Positions 1-7,636 of a stretch of DNA of 40,903 nucleotides are shown one piece after another. The position numbers were made by a program, and so were the translations under genes. This stretch comes from Bacillota bacterium (GTDB taxonomy: Bacteria > Bacillota > Clostridia > Lachnospirales > Bianqueaceae). Under the pieces are notes generated by a model, which did not search any database, was not told the origin of the DNA, and was given only the letters and a program-made list of their open reading frames with translations. The stretch's first letter is position 1. Every line of letters begins with the position of its first letter. Location of the stretch: contig JAFZQZ010000005.1 in assembly GCA_017620135.1 (NCBI GenBank), forward strand, positions 1 through 40,903, in the 5' to 3' direction.

Positions 1-1026
1 AAGGCGGTCGAACTGCTGGCTTCCAAGCTGGAAGCTGCCGGCTGCCCGAAGGTCGTGGTGAACGATCTGGCCAGATGTGATATGGCAGAGGCTCTCGCCA
101 ACGCGTTCCGCTATCCGAAGATCGTCCTGGCGACGACCACCTACAACGCGGAGATCTATCCGTTCATGCGCGACTTTATTACCCGTCTGGTCGAGCACGG
201 ATTCCAGAACCGTACCGTTGCCCTGATCGAGAATGGTTCATGGGCGGCGCAGGCAGCCAAGATCATGACCGGAATGTTCGAGAAGAGCAAGAACATCAAG
301 ATCCTGGAGCAGGTCGTCCATATCAAATCCGCGCTGTCCGATGAATCCAAGAAACAGCTGGATGATCTGGCGGATGTGCTGTGCGCTGAATATATCGCCA
401 AAGATCCGCAGACAGCGAACAAGAATGATCTGAAAGCGCTGTTCAAGATCGGCTACGGCCTTTATGTCATCACTTCCTTTGACGGAAAGAAGCATAACGG
501 CATGATCGGCAACGCGGTCACGCAGCTCACCGACAATCCGAACCGCGTGGCAGTCGCCATCAATAAGAAGAATTATTCCTATCATGTGGTGAAGCAGACC
601 GGCATCCTGAACGTCAACTGCCTGTCCAAGGAAGCGCCGTTCAGCGTATTCGAACGCTTCGGATTCCAGAGCGGAAGGAACGCGGATAAGTTCGATGGAT
701 TCGACTTCCTGAAGTCCGACAACGGCCTGGCCTTCCTGCCGCGCTACATTAACGCGTTCATGTCACTGAAGGTCGAACAGTATGTGGACTTTGAGTCTCA
801 CGGCCTGTTCATCTGCTCCGTGACGGAAGCCAGGGTCCTTTCCGATGTTGAAACGATGACCTACAACTTCTATCAGTCGGACGTCAAACCGAAACCGCAG
901 ACGGAAGGCAAGAAAGGATGGGTCTGCACGGTGTGCGGCTATATCTATGAAGGCGATCCGCTGCCGGAGGACTTCATCTGTCCGCTTTGCAAACACGGTG
1001 CCGCGGACTTCGAACCCATCAAATAA
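1..1026 (+). CDS. Flavodiiron protein C-terminal part: flavodoxin, flavin reductase and rubredoxin domains (5' truncated)
   Basis: The frame is open from base 1, so the gene begins outside the window and 341 residues are visible. The first ~105 residues read as the FMN-binding flavodoxin half of a flavodiiron protein. From about residue 144 (ALFKIGYGLYVITS) follows a flavin-reductase domain, and residues ~306-341 form a rubredoxin with two Cys-x2-Cys pairs (C309/C312, C327/C330). The metallo-beta-lactamase-like diiron domain expected at the N-terminus is off-window. Such proteins reduce O2 (or NO) to water (or N2O) in the cytoplasm. Here the electron chain from NAD(P)H through flavin and rubredoxin to the diiron site appears to be in a single polypeptide. 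A GTG at 55 is internal to the domain and is not the real start. A strong terminator follows. Family assignment is secure; NO versus O2 preference cannot be told. Confidence 0.9.
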   Translation, partial: KAVELLASKLEAAGCPKVVVNDLARCDMAEALANAFRYPKIVLATTTYNAEIYPFMRDFITRLVEHGFQNRTVALIENGSWAAQAAKIMTGMFEKSKNIKILEQVVHIKSALSDESKKQLDDLADVLCAEYIAKDPQTANKNDLKALFKIGYGLYVITSFDGKKHNGMIGNAVTQLTDNPNRVAVAINKKNYSYHVVKQTGILNVNCLSKEAPFSVFERFGFQSGRNADKFDGFDFLKSDNGLAFLPRYINAFMSLKVEQYVDFESHGLFICSVTEARVLSDVETMTYNFYQSDVKPKPQTEGKKGWVCTVCGYIYEGDPLPEDFICPLCKHGAADFEPIK

Positions 1027-1065
1027 CGATCGTATTTCAGGGATAAACCAAATCGGTTTTTCTCG

Positions 1066-1107
1066 GACAGAGCCTGATAATTCTTTATCGGGCTCTGTCA
1101 TTTTTTT
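1066..1107 (+). terminator. Rho-independent terminator after the flavodiiron gene
   Basis: A 15-bp stem (1066-1080 pairing with 1085-1099, one G-T wobble) with a TTCT loop is followed by seven T residues. It separates the flavodiiron gene from the hydrogenase operon promoter immediately downstream. Confidence 0.93.
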
Positions 1108-1108
1108 G

Positions 1109-1137
1109 TTGAAAACGCACCTAAGTCTTGCTATAAT
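1109..1137 (+). promoter_or_regulatory. Sigma-A-type promoter of the hydrogenase operon
   Basis: TTGAAA at 1109-1114 and a perfect TATAAT at 1132-1137 are separated by exactly 17 bp, and TGC just before the -10 makes an extended -10. The ~65-base leader to hydC ends with AGGAGG at 1195-1200. No clear Rex-type operator is visible in the leader. Confidence 0.85.
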
Positions 1138-1209
1138 ATAGAGTGATTTAGTGCGTTTCTATAACTGAAACACACGTTACGTAAAATGTTGTTTAGGAGG
1201 ATCTAGCTT

Positions 1210-1707
1210 ATGCAAAAGAAGATCAGCACGCTCCCGTTCGCGGGAACGCCTGAGCAGGAAGCACAGCTGAAAGCCGTCATTGCTGAGAACTGCAGCGACA
1301 AGAGCAATCTGATGGTCGTTATGCAGAAGGCGCAGGATATCTACGGATATCTTCCCATCGAAGTTCAGCAGATGATCGCCAACGGTATGGATGTACCGCT
1401 GGAGAAAGTCTACGGTGTCGCCACGTTCTATGCTCAGTTTGCCCTTTCACCCAAAGGCAAATTCAACATCTCCGTATGTCTGGGAACCGCCTGCTATGTC
1501 AAAGGTTCCGGCGATGTACTGGAAGAGCTGAAGCAGAAACTGGGGATCGATGTCGACGAATGTACTCCCGATCGTAAATTCTCTCTGCAAGCATGCCGCT
1601 GCATCGGCGCCTGCGGCCTGGCTCCGGTACTGACCGTCAATGAAGATGTCTTCGGACGTCTGACCAAGGCGGATGTTCCCGGGATCCTGGCCAAATACAT
1701 GGATTGA
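1210..1707 (+). CDS. hydC: NuoE/HydC-like [2Fe-2S] subunit of NAD(P)-dependent [FeFe] hydrogenase
   Basis: This 165-residue protein has the thioredoxin-like [2Fe-2S] fold of the 24-kDa complex I subunit. The four expected ligands are present as C90-x4-C95 (CLGTAC) and C131-x3-C135 (CRCIGAC), and the YGVATFYAQF stretch is family-typical. In trimeric or tetrameric bifurcating hydrogenases this subunit (HydC, HndA) relays electrons to the flavin subunit HydB. The start is ATG 1210, 9 bases after AGGAGG. It is the first gene of the operon; hydB and hydA lie about 4 kb downstream, separated from it by the putative sensing genes. Length is normal for the family. Confidence 0.93.
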   Translation: MQKKISTLPFAGTPEQEAQLKAVIAENCSDKSNLMVVMQKAQDIYGYLPIEVQQMIANGMDVPLEKVYGVATFYAQFALSPKGKFNISVCLGTACYVKGSGDVLEELKQKLGIDVDECTPDRKFSLQACRCIGACGLAPVLTVNEDVFGRLTKADVPGILAKYMD

Positions 1708-1712
1708 TCTTT

Positions 1713-2069
1713 ATGAAAATCAGTGACATTCAGCGACTGTTGAACGCGGAACTTCTCTGCTGCCCGGACGAGCTTGACAAACATGTCTATTCAGCCTGCG
1801 GCTCGGATATGATGAGTGATGTTCTGGCTTATGTCAAGGATCAGGCGGTGCTGCTTACCGGACTTGTCAATCCTCAGGTCATTCGTACGGCCGAGATGAT
1901 GGACATGGTCTGTATCGTTTTCGTACGATCCAAGCGGCCGAATCTTGAAATGATCCATCTGGCGGAGGACAACGGACTGGTTCTGATGACAACAGAAATG
2001 CGTATGTATGATGCCTGCGGGACCCTTTATGTAAATGGTCTGTGCGGAAAGGCGGTCAAGCATGCCTGA
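1713..2069 (+). CDS. DRTGG-domain protein, hydrogenase cluster
   Basis: This 118-residue protein resembles the small DRTGG-domain proteins found beside clostridial and Thermotoga hydrogenase genes (for example the stretch ALLTGLVNPQVIRTAEMMDM as read with its neighbours). DRTGG domains also occur fused to CBS domains and in phosphotransacetylase, where a ligand-sensing role has been suggested; the biochemical function is not known. A TTG at 1704 overlapping the hydC stop is in frame, but ATG 1713 gives the family-like beginning MKISDIQRLLNAE. The ribosome binding site is weak, suggesting translational coupling to hydC. A second DRTGG protein lies at 3768-4094. The family call is by resemblance and fairly sure; function is unknown. 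Confidence 0.75.
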   Translation: MKISDIQRLLNAELLCCPDELDKHVYSACGSDMMSDVLAYVKDQAVLLTGLVNPQVIRTAEMMDMVCIVFVRSKRPNLEMIHLAEDNGLVLMTTEMRMYDACGTLYVNGLCGKAVKHA

Positions 2070-2487
2070 CGCCTTGGTTTTTCATTTCGATGTGGACGGT
2101 GAGAATTTCACCTCCGCAGGCCAAGCGTCGACTGCTATAAAAAGGAATCTCAGACAGCTCGGGCTGCCGCCTGAGATTATCCGCCGTGTTTCGATCGCGA
2201 TGTATGAAGGCGAGATCAACATGGTGATTCATGCCAATGGCGGCGATGCCGATGTGATCGTTCATGAGGATTGTATTGAGATCATCCTTGCCGACCGCGG
2301 CCCCGGCATCAAAGATATCAACCTGGCGATGCAGGAAGGTTATTCCACAGCGCCGGATAACATCCGTTCCCTCGGTTTTGGCGCGGGAATGGGTCTGCCC
2401 AATATGAAACGTTATACCGATTCGATCGATATCGAAACGGAACTTGGAGTCGGAACGACCATTCGAATGAAAGTCAATCTGACCTGA
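2062..2487 (+). CDS. Anti-sigma-factor-like ATPase (HATPase_c), RsbW/SpoIIAB type
   Basis: This 141-residue protein carries only a GHKL ATPase fold. The N box is around YEGEINMVIHAN (Asn and His for Mg-ATP), the G1 box is DRGPGI and the G2 box is GFGAGMGLPNM. There is no histidine-phosphorylation domain, so it belongs with SpoIIAB/RsbW-like serine kinases or anti-sigma factors rather than classical sensor kinases. The start chosen is ATG 2062, which overlaps the stop of the preceding gene by 8 bases; an in-frame ATG at 2035 would need a longer overlap. Equivalent genes sit beside HydS-type hydrogenase homologues in other anaerobes. No cognate sigma or anti-anti-sigma gene is in the window, so the partner is unknown. 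Confidence 0.82.
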   Translation: MPDALVFHFDVDGENFTSAGQASTAIKRNLRQLGLPPEIIRRVSIAMYEGEINMVIHANGGDADVIVHEDCIEIILADRGPGIKDINLAMQEGYSTAPDNIRSLGFGAGMGLPNMKRYTDSIDIETELGVGTTIRMKVNLT

Positions 2488-2504
2488 TGAATGGGAGTAT
2501 GGAT

Positions 2505-3767
2505 ATGGCAGATAATATCTCCTATGAACATTCAGTTCAGCTTGACGTACGCAAATGTACCGGATGTACCAACTGTCTTCGCCGGTGTCCCACCGAAGCG
2601 ATCCGCATCCGGGACGGACATGCAGTGATCTGTGAAGAACGATGCATCGATTGCGGCGAGTGTATCAGGACGTGCAGCAACAAAGCGAAAAAAGCGATCC
2701 ACGGAAAGATTTCCTCCATGGAAAGATTCCGCTATAAAATCGCCCTGCCCGCTCCTTCTCTGTACGGTCAGTTCGACAATCTGGACGATGTCGATTTTGT
2801 CCTGGACGGCCTTATACGCATCGGGTTTGACGATGTGTTTGAAGTCGCCAAAGCCGCGGAACTTGTTTCCGCCTATACCCGCCAGTACCTGAAAGCGGAA
2901 GGGATCGCACGACCGGTGATCAGTTCGGCCTGTCCGGTGATCGTCCGGTTGATACAGCTTCGGTTCCCGTCCCTTCAGGAAAACATCATGCACATGCTTC
3001 CGCCTATGGAGGTCGCTGCGAAACTTGCCCGTAAAAGAGCGCTCAAAGAACATCCGGAGCTGAAACCGGAAGAGATCGGTGTTTGCTTTATTTCACCCTG
3101 CCCGGCTAAGGTCAGTTATGTCAAGAATGGCTTCGCTGACTATAAGTCGCAGGTAGATGAAGTCGTAGCGATCAGCGATATCTATTTCCAGCTGATCGGG
3201 GAGATGTCCCGTGAGAACGATGTACAGGTCTCTACAGAATCTGGTATGGTCGGGATCGGCTGGGCTTCTTCCGGAGGAGAAGCGACGGCACTGTTCAACG
3301 AAGATTATCTGGCAGCTGACGGGATCGAAAATGTCATCAATGTATTGGAACAGATCGAGAACGGGAATATCCCTTCAGTGAAGTTCATTGAGCTGAACGC
3401 GTGTCCCGGAGGCTGTGTCGGAGGAGTTCTGACCGTTCAGAATCCCTTTATTGCCAAGGCAAGGCTTCAGAGCCTGCGCCAGTTTCTGCCGGTCACGCAG
3501 AATTTCCTGACACCGGAAGAGGAACAGTATATCCCCGAGATGTATCTGTTTGACGAGCTGCCTGAATACAAGCCGATCAACAAGCTGTCGGACAGCATCG
3601 TACAGTCCATGCGGATGATGGCGGATATCCACAAGATCAAGGATACCCTGCCGGGAATCGATTGCGGTGCCTGCGGAGCCCCTTCCTGCCGTGCTTTCGC
3701 GGAAGATATCGTCAAGGGGACTGTGACACTGGAAAAATGCCCGATCCTTGGAAAGGAGAGACCGTAA
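2505..3767 (+). CDS. HydS-like [FeFe]-hydrogenase homologue, putative H2/redox sensor
   Basis: The domain order is two 4Fe-4S ferredoxin motifs (CTGCTNCLRRCP and CIDCGECIRTC, residues ~17-60), a degenerate hydrogenase H-domain (~70-350), and a C-terminal Fe-S motif CGACGAPSC. The four Cys ligands of the H-cluster are kept (C143, C199, C300, C304), but the proton-relay Cys of the TSCCP loop is Ala142 (SSACP) and the GGGQP end of the third loop is VGGVL. That pattern is like the putative sensory hydrogenases (HydS, group C) rather than a fast catalyst. Possible starts are 2487 (TGATG overlap), 2499 and 2505. I prefer 2505 because GGGAG at 2493-2497 is correctly spaced for it; the product is then 420 residues. 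The sensing role is inference from family and neighbours. Confidence 0.82.
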   Translation: MADNISYEHSVQLDVRKCTGCTNCLRRCPTEAIRIRDGHAVICEERCIDCGECIRTCSNKAKKAIHGKISSMERFRYKIALPAPSLYGQFDNLDDVDFVLDGLIRIGFDDVFEVAKAAELVSAYTRQYLKAEGIARPVISSACPVIVRLIQLRFPSLQENIMHMLPPMEVAAKLARKRALKEHPELKPEEIGVCFISPCPAKVSYVKNGFADYKSQVDEVVAISDIYFQLIGEMSRENDVQVSTESGMVGIGWASSGGEATALFNEDYLAADGIENVINVLEQIENGNIPSVKFIELNACPGGCVGGVLTVQNPFIAKARLQSLRQFLPVTQNFLTPEEEQYIPEMYLFDELPEYKPINKLSDSIVQSMRMMADIHKIKDTLPGIDCGACGAPSCRAFAEDIVKGTVTLEKCPILGKERP

Positions 3768-4094
3768 ATGAACGTGGAAGGTTTACTGGAACACGGTTTT
3801 ACGGCCGTAGCGCTGCCTGACGGATCCAGACAGATCGACGGAGTCTACATAGGCGATCTTTTGAGCTGGGTCATGGGAAGAGCACAGATGGACAATGCCT
3901 GGATCACGATCATGTCCAACAACAATGTGATCGCGGTAGCGTCCCTCGCGGATACCGCCTGTGTGATCCTGGCAGAGGGCGTTGAACTCAGCACTGAACT
4001 GAAGGAATTGGCCGAAGCAAAGGATATCAACGTACTGTCCAGCCCCAAAAGTGCATATGAGATCGCGGTGATTCTTTCAGGTCTGCTGGCATGA
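3768..4094 (+). CDS. Second DRTGG-domain protein
   Basis: This 108-residue protein is of the same general type as the gene at 1713-2069: a short alpha/beta domain with DGVYIGDLLSWVMGRA near the N-terminus. The start codon directly abuts the stop of the HydS-like gene, and an AAGGAGA box lies within that gene's last codons. It overlaps the next gene by four bases (ATGA). Function is unknown; its repeated presence around HydS-like genes suggests a ligand-binding partner. Confidence 0.72.
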   Translation: MNVEGLLEHGFTAVALPDGSRQIDGVYIGDLLSWVMGRAQMDNAWITIMSNNNVIAVASLADTACVILAEGVELSTELKELAEAKDINVLSSPKSAYEIAVILSGLLA

Positions 4095-4822
4095 CAAGGT
4101 ACTATTACGACTTTCATGTTCACTCCTGCCTGTCTCCCTGCGGGGACAATGACAACACCCCTAACAATCTTGCCGGGATGGCGTCATTGAACGGAGTGAC
4201 ATTAATGGCACTTACCGATCACAATTCCTCACGCAACTGCCCGGCTTTTTTCAAGGCGGCCAGGCGCTATGGGATCGTACCGGTAGCGGGAATGGAACTG
4301 ACGACCGCGGAAGATATCCATGTGGTCTGTCTGTTCGAAACACTGGAGGAAGCGCTTGCGTTCAACGACGAAGTGGATGAGAAGCGCATCCGGATCAAAA
4401 ACCGGGAAGAGGTCTTTGGCGAACAGCTGATCCTTGACGAAAACGACGAGATCATCGGAAGGGAAGAGGATCTTCTGATCAACGCGACGATGATCCCGCT
4501 GGATGAGGTACCGGCCATGGTAGCAAAATACCGCGGCATCTGTTATCCGGCGCATATCGACCGGCAGGCCAACGGCGCGATCTCGATCCTCGGTGATTTT
4601 CCGCACTATGTGGGCTTTAGGATGGCGGAACTCAACGATGCCGCCAACAAAGAAACCTATGTGGAGAAGTACGGTCTTCAGAATTTAAAGATCATGGTAA
4701 GTTCCGACGCGCACTATTTGGACCAGCTCAGAGAAGATAACGATTATTTCGATATCGACGACGAGCCTTATTCCAGCCAGTTGGTGCGGCAAAGATTATT
4801 CGAAAAATTGAGGTCGCTATGA
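4091..4822 (+). CDS. PHP-domain phosphoesterase
   Basis: This 243-residue protein has the PHP metal-binding signature FHVHS at the N-terminus, ALTDHNSS around residue 40, PAHIDR near residue 155 and SSDAHY near residue 205, which together provide the usual His/Asp ligands of a trinuclear metal site. The family hydrolyses phosphate esters (histidinol phosphate, nucleotides, tRNA ends); the substrate here is unknown. It lies inside the hydrogenase operon, with ATGA overlaps on both sides, and related PHP genes are known neighbours of HydS-type genes. Context therefore suggests a signalling or phosphatase role linked to the ATPases rather than histidine synthesis, but that is inference. Confidence 0.82.
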   Translation: MTRYYYDFHVHSCLSPCGDNDNTPNNLAGMASLNGVTLMALTDHNSSRNCPAFFKAARRYGIVPVAGMELTTAEDIHVVCLFETLEEALAFNDEVDEKRIRIKNREEVFGEQLILDENDEIIGREEDLLINATMIPLDEVPAMVAKYRGICYPAHIDRQANGAISILGDFPHYVGFRMAELNDAANKETYVEKYGLQNLKIMVSSDAHYLDQLREDNDYFDIDDEPYSSQLVRQRLFEKLRSL

Positions 4823-5379
4823 AAGAGATTTCTCTGAACATCCTGGACATCGCCGAGAATTCGATGAAAGCAGGTGCCAGCCTGACCCAGATCCTGATCG
4901 ATGAAACGGATAATAAACTTGTATTGTCGATCGTGGATGACGGATGCGGTATGAGCCCTGAGATCGTCCGAAGCGTCATCGATCCTTTCTACACGACCCG
5001 AACGACCCGAAAGGTCGGGATGGGGGTACCGCTATTAAAGCTGGCCTGTGAACAGACAGGCGGCAGTCTTTCGATCGAATCGACGACGGAAGAGATGGAT
5101 CCGGAGAATCACGGAACCAAAGTGACAGCGACCTTTTATACCGATCATATAGATTTCACTCCGCTGGGGGATGTCGTCAGTTCCATCACGACACTGATCC
5201 AGGGACATCCGGATACGGATTTTCTCTTCAGGCATACGAAAGCGGGAAGTGAAGTGGAACTGGATACCAGACAGATTCGGGAGATTCTCGAAGATGTCCC
5301 GCTTTCCAGTTTTGAAGTGATCCAGTGGATCGAGTCGTTCCTGCGCGAGCAGTACGACGAATCCGCCATAAACATGTAA
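4819..5379 (+). CDS. Second GHKL ATPase-domain protein
   Basis: This 186-residue protein begins directly with an N box (LDIAENSMKAGA), followed by G1 DDGCGM, an F-box-like FYTTRTTRK, and G2 GMGVPLLK. The histidine-kinase dimerisation/phosphoacceptor part is absent, so it cannot act as an ordinary sensor kinase alone. The C-terminal ~80 residues (from about FTPLGDVV) are not recognised. It overlaps the PHP gene by ATGA. It differs clearly from the ATPase at 2062-2487 and is not a recent duplicate. Likely roles are a stand-alone ATP-binding kinase or anti-sigma-like module in the same putative pathway. Confidence 0.8.
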   Translation: MKEISLNILDIAENSMKAGASLTQILIDETDNKLVLSIVDDGCGMSPEIVRSVIDPFYTTRTTRKVGMGVPLLKLACEQTGGSLSIESTTEEMDPENHGTKVTATFYTDHIDFTPLGDVVSSITTLIQGHPDTDFLFRHTKAGSEVELDTRQIREILEDVPLSSFEVIQWIESFLREQYDESAINM

Positions 5380-5408
5380 CTTAAATTCATTAAGAAAGGA
5401 ATAAACGA

Positions 5409-5780
5409 ATGAAAACACTAGCTGAACTGCAAGCCATCAAAAACAGAATGAAAGATAAAGTCATTCTGCGCGACGGGTTAGAGGGAACCAGAGTCGTGGT
5501 TGGTATGGCAACCTGTGGTATCGCTGCAGGTGCACGTCCGGTGCTGAACGAACTGGTCAAGGATGTCGCGGAGCAGAACCTTGCGGATAAGGTCTCCGTC
5601 ACCCAGACCGGATGCATCGGTATCTGCCAGTACGAGCCCGTCGTAGAGGTCTTTGAAGCCGGCAAGGAAAAGACGACTTACGTCAAGATGAATCCCGAGA
5701 AGGCGAAACGCATCGTTGAGGAGCATCTGAAGGGCGGCAAAGTTGTTGCGGAATACACCATCGGCGCTGCACAAGCATAA
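5409..5780 (+). CDS. hndB: HndB-like (2Fe-2S) ferredoxin-domain subunit
   Basis: This 123-residue protein resembles HndB of NADP-reducing [FeFe] hydrogenases, with the family-typical TCGIAAGAR stretch and a later GCIGICQYEP motif. Only three of the four Cys positions of a canonical thioredoxin-like [2Fe-2S] site are seen, which appears normal for this subfamily. It precedes hydB by 16 bases, has an AAAGGA ribosome binding site, and is probably a structural or electron-transfer subunit of the hydrogenase complex in the cytoplasm. Confidence 0.85.
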   Translation: MKTLAELQAIKNRMKDKVILRDGLEGTRVVVGMATCGIAAGARPVLNELVKDVAEQNLADKVSVTQTGCIGICQYEPVVEVFEAGKEKTTYVKMNPEKAKRIVEEHLKGGKVVAEYTIGAAQA

Positions 5781-5796
5781 AGGGAGGTAACAATTT

Positions 5797-7617
5797 ATGA
5801 TTCGTTCACAAGTCCTGATCTGTGGCGGTACCGGCTGTACATCTTCCGGTTCTATGGCCATTCAGACAGAGTTTGAAAAAGCTCTGGAAAAGTACGACCT
5901 GTCCGAAGAGATCAAACTGGTCCGCACAGGCTGCTTCGGCCTTTGCGCACTCGGCCCAGTCGTTATCATCTATCCCGACGGTACTTTCTACAGCCGTGTT
6001 TCCCCGGATGATGTCGACGAGATCGTTTCCGAGCACCTGCTGAAAGGCCGCCGTGTCGAGCGTCTTGTCTATGACGATCATGGCGCAGTCAAGCCTGATG
6101 ATATCGGCAATATCGCTCTTTCCGATACCGCATTCTACAAGACCCAGGAACGTGTCGTTCTGAGAAACTGCGGTGTCATCGATCCCGAGAACATCGATGA
6201 GTATATCGCGATGGACGGCTATGCCGCACTTGGTAAAGTCCTGACCGAGATGACCCCCGAACAGGTTATCGAAGAAGTCTCCAAATCCGGTCTTCGCGGC
6301 CGTGGCGGCGGCGGATTCCCGACCGGACGTAAATGGTCTCTGTGCGCACCCAACAAGGCACCTCAGAAATATGTCGTCTGCAACGCTGACGAAGGTGACC
6401 CCGGCGCATTCATGGATCGTTCCGTTCTGGAAGGCGATCCTCACGCGATCATCGAAGCGATGGCTATCTGCGGATACGCCGTAGGCGCGACCAAAGGTTA
6501 TGTCTATGTACGTGCAGAGTACCCGATCGCTGTTAAACGTCTTACCATCGCGATCGCTCAGGCGAGAGAGTACGGACTGCTTGGCGAGAACATCTTCGGA
6601 TCCGGTTTCGACTTCGATCTGACCATCCGTCTTGGCGCCGGCGCATTCGTCTGCGGTGAGGAAACAGCGCTGATGACCTCCATCGAGGGAAACCGCGGTG
6701 AGCCTCGTCCGAGACCTCCGTTCCCGGCTGTCAAAGGTCTGTACGCTTCTCCCACTGTAGAGAACAACGTTGAGACCTTCGCGAATATTCCTCAGATCAT
6801 CCTTCGCGGCGCTGACTGGTTCGCTTCCATGGGTACCGAGCGCTCCAAAGGTACCAAGGTCTTTGCTCTGGGCGGCAAGATCAACCATACCGGTCTGGTC
6901 GAGATCCCCATGGGCACCAAGCTCGAGCACATCATCTACGATATCGGCGGCGGCATCCCGAACGGCAAGAAATTCAAGGCGGTCCAGACCGGCGGTCCTT
7001 CCGGCGGATGTATCCCGGCCAGCCTGATCGATACCGAAGTGGATTACGACAACCTGACCGCGATCGGCTGTATGATGGGTTCCGGCGGTATGATCGTTAT
7101 GGACGAAGACAACTGTATGGTCGATATGGCGAGATTCTTCCTTGACTTTACAGTCGACGAGTCCTGCGGTAAATGTACTCCCTGCCGTGTCGGTACCAAA
7201 CGTATGCTGGAGATCCTGGACAAGATCATTGCCGGAAAGGGAACCCTGGAAGACATCGATCGTCTGGAAGAACTGGCTCAGTATATCAAGACCAACTCCC
7301 TGTGCGGTCTGGGACAGACAGCACCCAACCCGGTCCTGGCGACCCTTCGCTTCTTCCGCGACGAGTATATCTCTCATGTCGTTGACAAGAAGTGCCCGGC
7401 CGGCGTATGTAAAGACCTTCTGACCTTCACCATCGACCAAGACAAATGTATCGGCTGCGGCATGTGCGCGCGTAACTGCCCGGTGAACACGATCGTCAAG
7501 ACGGATTATGTAGCACCCGGACACAAGCTGCCGTCTTACAAGATCAATGCCGACAAGTGTATCAAGTGCGGCGCATGTATGGCGAACTGTAAGTTCAAAG
7601 CCATCAGCAAAAAGTGA
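5797..7617 (+). CDS. hydB: NuoF/HydB-like flavoprotein subunit of NAD(P)-dependent [FeFe] hydrogenase
   Basis: This 606-residue protein has the full domain order of HydB/HndC: an N-terminal thioredoxin-like [2Fe-2S] domain (CGGTGC at 9-14, GCFGLC near 48), the NAD(H)/FMN-binding NuoF core starting with RGRGGGGFPTG (~167), the 4Fe-4S site C457/C460/C463/C503 (CGKCTPC and SLCGLG), and two C-terminal 4Fe-4S ferredoxin motifs (C551-C561 and C588-C598). It oxidises or reduces NAD(P)H and is the proposed bifurcation site in this family. Start ATG 5797 follows AGGGAGG. Codons are strongly biased (Arg mostly CGT/CGC), suggesting high expression. It is complete and is followed after 19 bases by hydA. 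Confidence 0.95.
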   Translation: MIRSQVLICGGTGCTSSGSMAIQTEFEKALEKYDLSEEIKLVRTGCFGLCALGPVVIIYPDGTFYSRVSPDDVDEIVSEHLLKGRRVERLVYDDHGAVKPDDIGNIALSDTAFYKTQERVVLRNCGVIDPENIDEYIAMDGYAALGKVLTEMTPEQVIEEVSKSGLRGRGGGGFPTGRKWSLCAPNKAPQKYVVCNADEGDPGAFMDRSVLEGDPHAIIEAMAICGYAVGATKGYVYVRAEYPIAVKRLTIAIAQAREYGLLGENIFGSGFDFDLTIRLGAGAFVCGEETALMTSIEGNRGEPRPRPPFPAVKGLYASPTVENNVETFANIPQIILRGADWFASMGTERSKGTKVFALGGKINHTGLVEIPMGTKLEHIIYDIGGGIPNGKKFKAVQTGGPSGGCIPASLIDTEVDYDNLTAIGCMMGSGGMIVMDEDNCMVDMARFFLDFTVDESCGKCTPCRVGTKRMLEILDKIIAGKGTLEDIDRLEELAQYIKTNSLCGLGQTAPNPVLATLRFFRDEYISHVVDKKCPAGVCKDLLTFTIDQDKCIGCGMCARNCPVNTIVKTDYVAPGHKLPSYKINADKCIKCGACMANCKFKAISKK

Positions 7618-7636
7618 GAAAGGGGCCTTGAAACGA

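Noticed and set aside
3768-4094. Recent tandem duplication of the DRTGG genes at 1713 and 3768
   Set aside because: The two proteins share the fold type but little sequence, so duplication must be old or independent.
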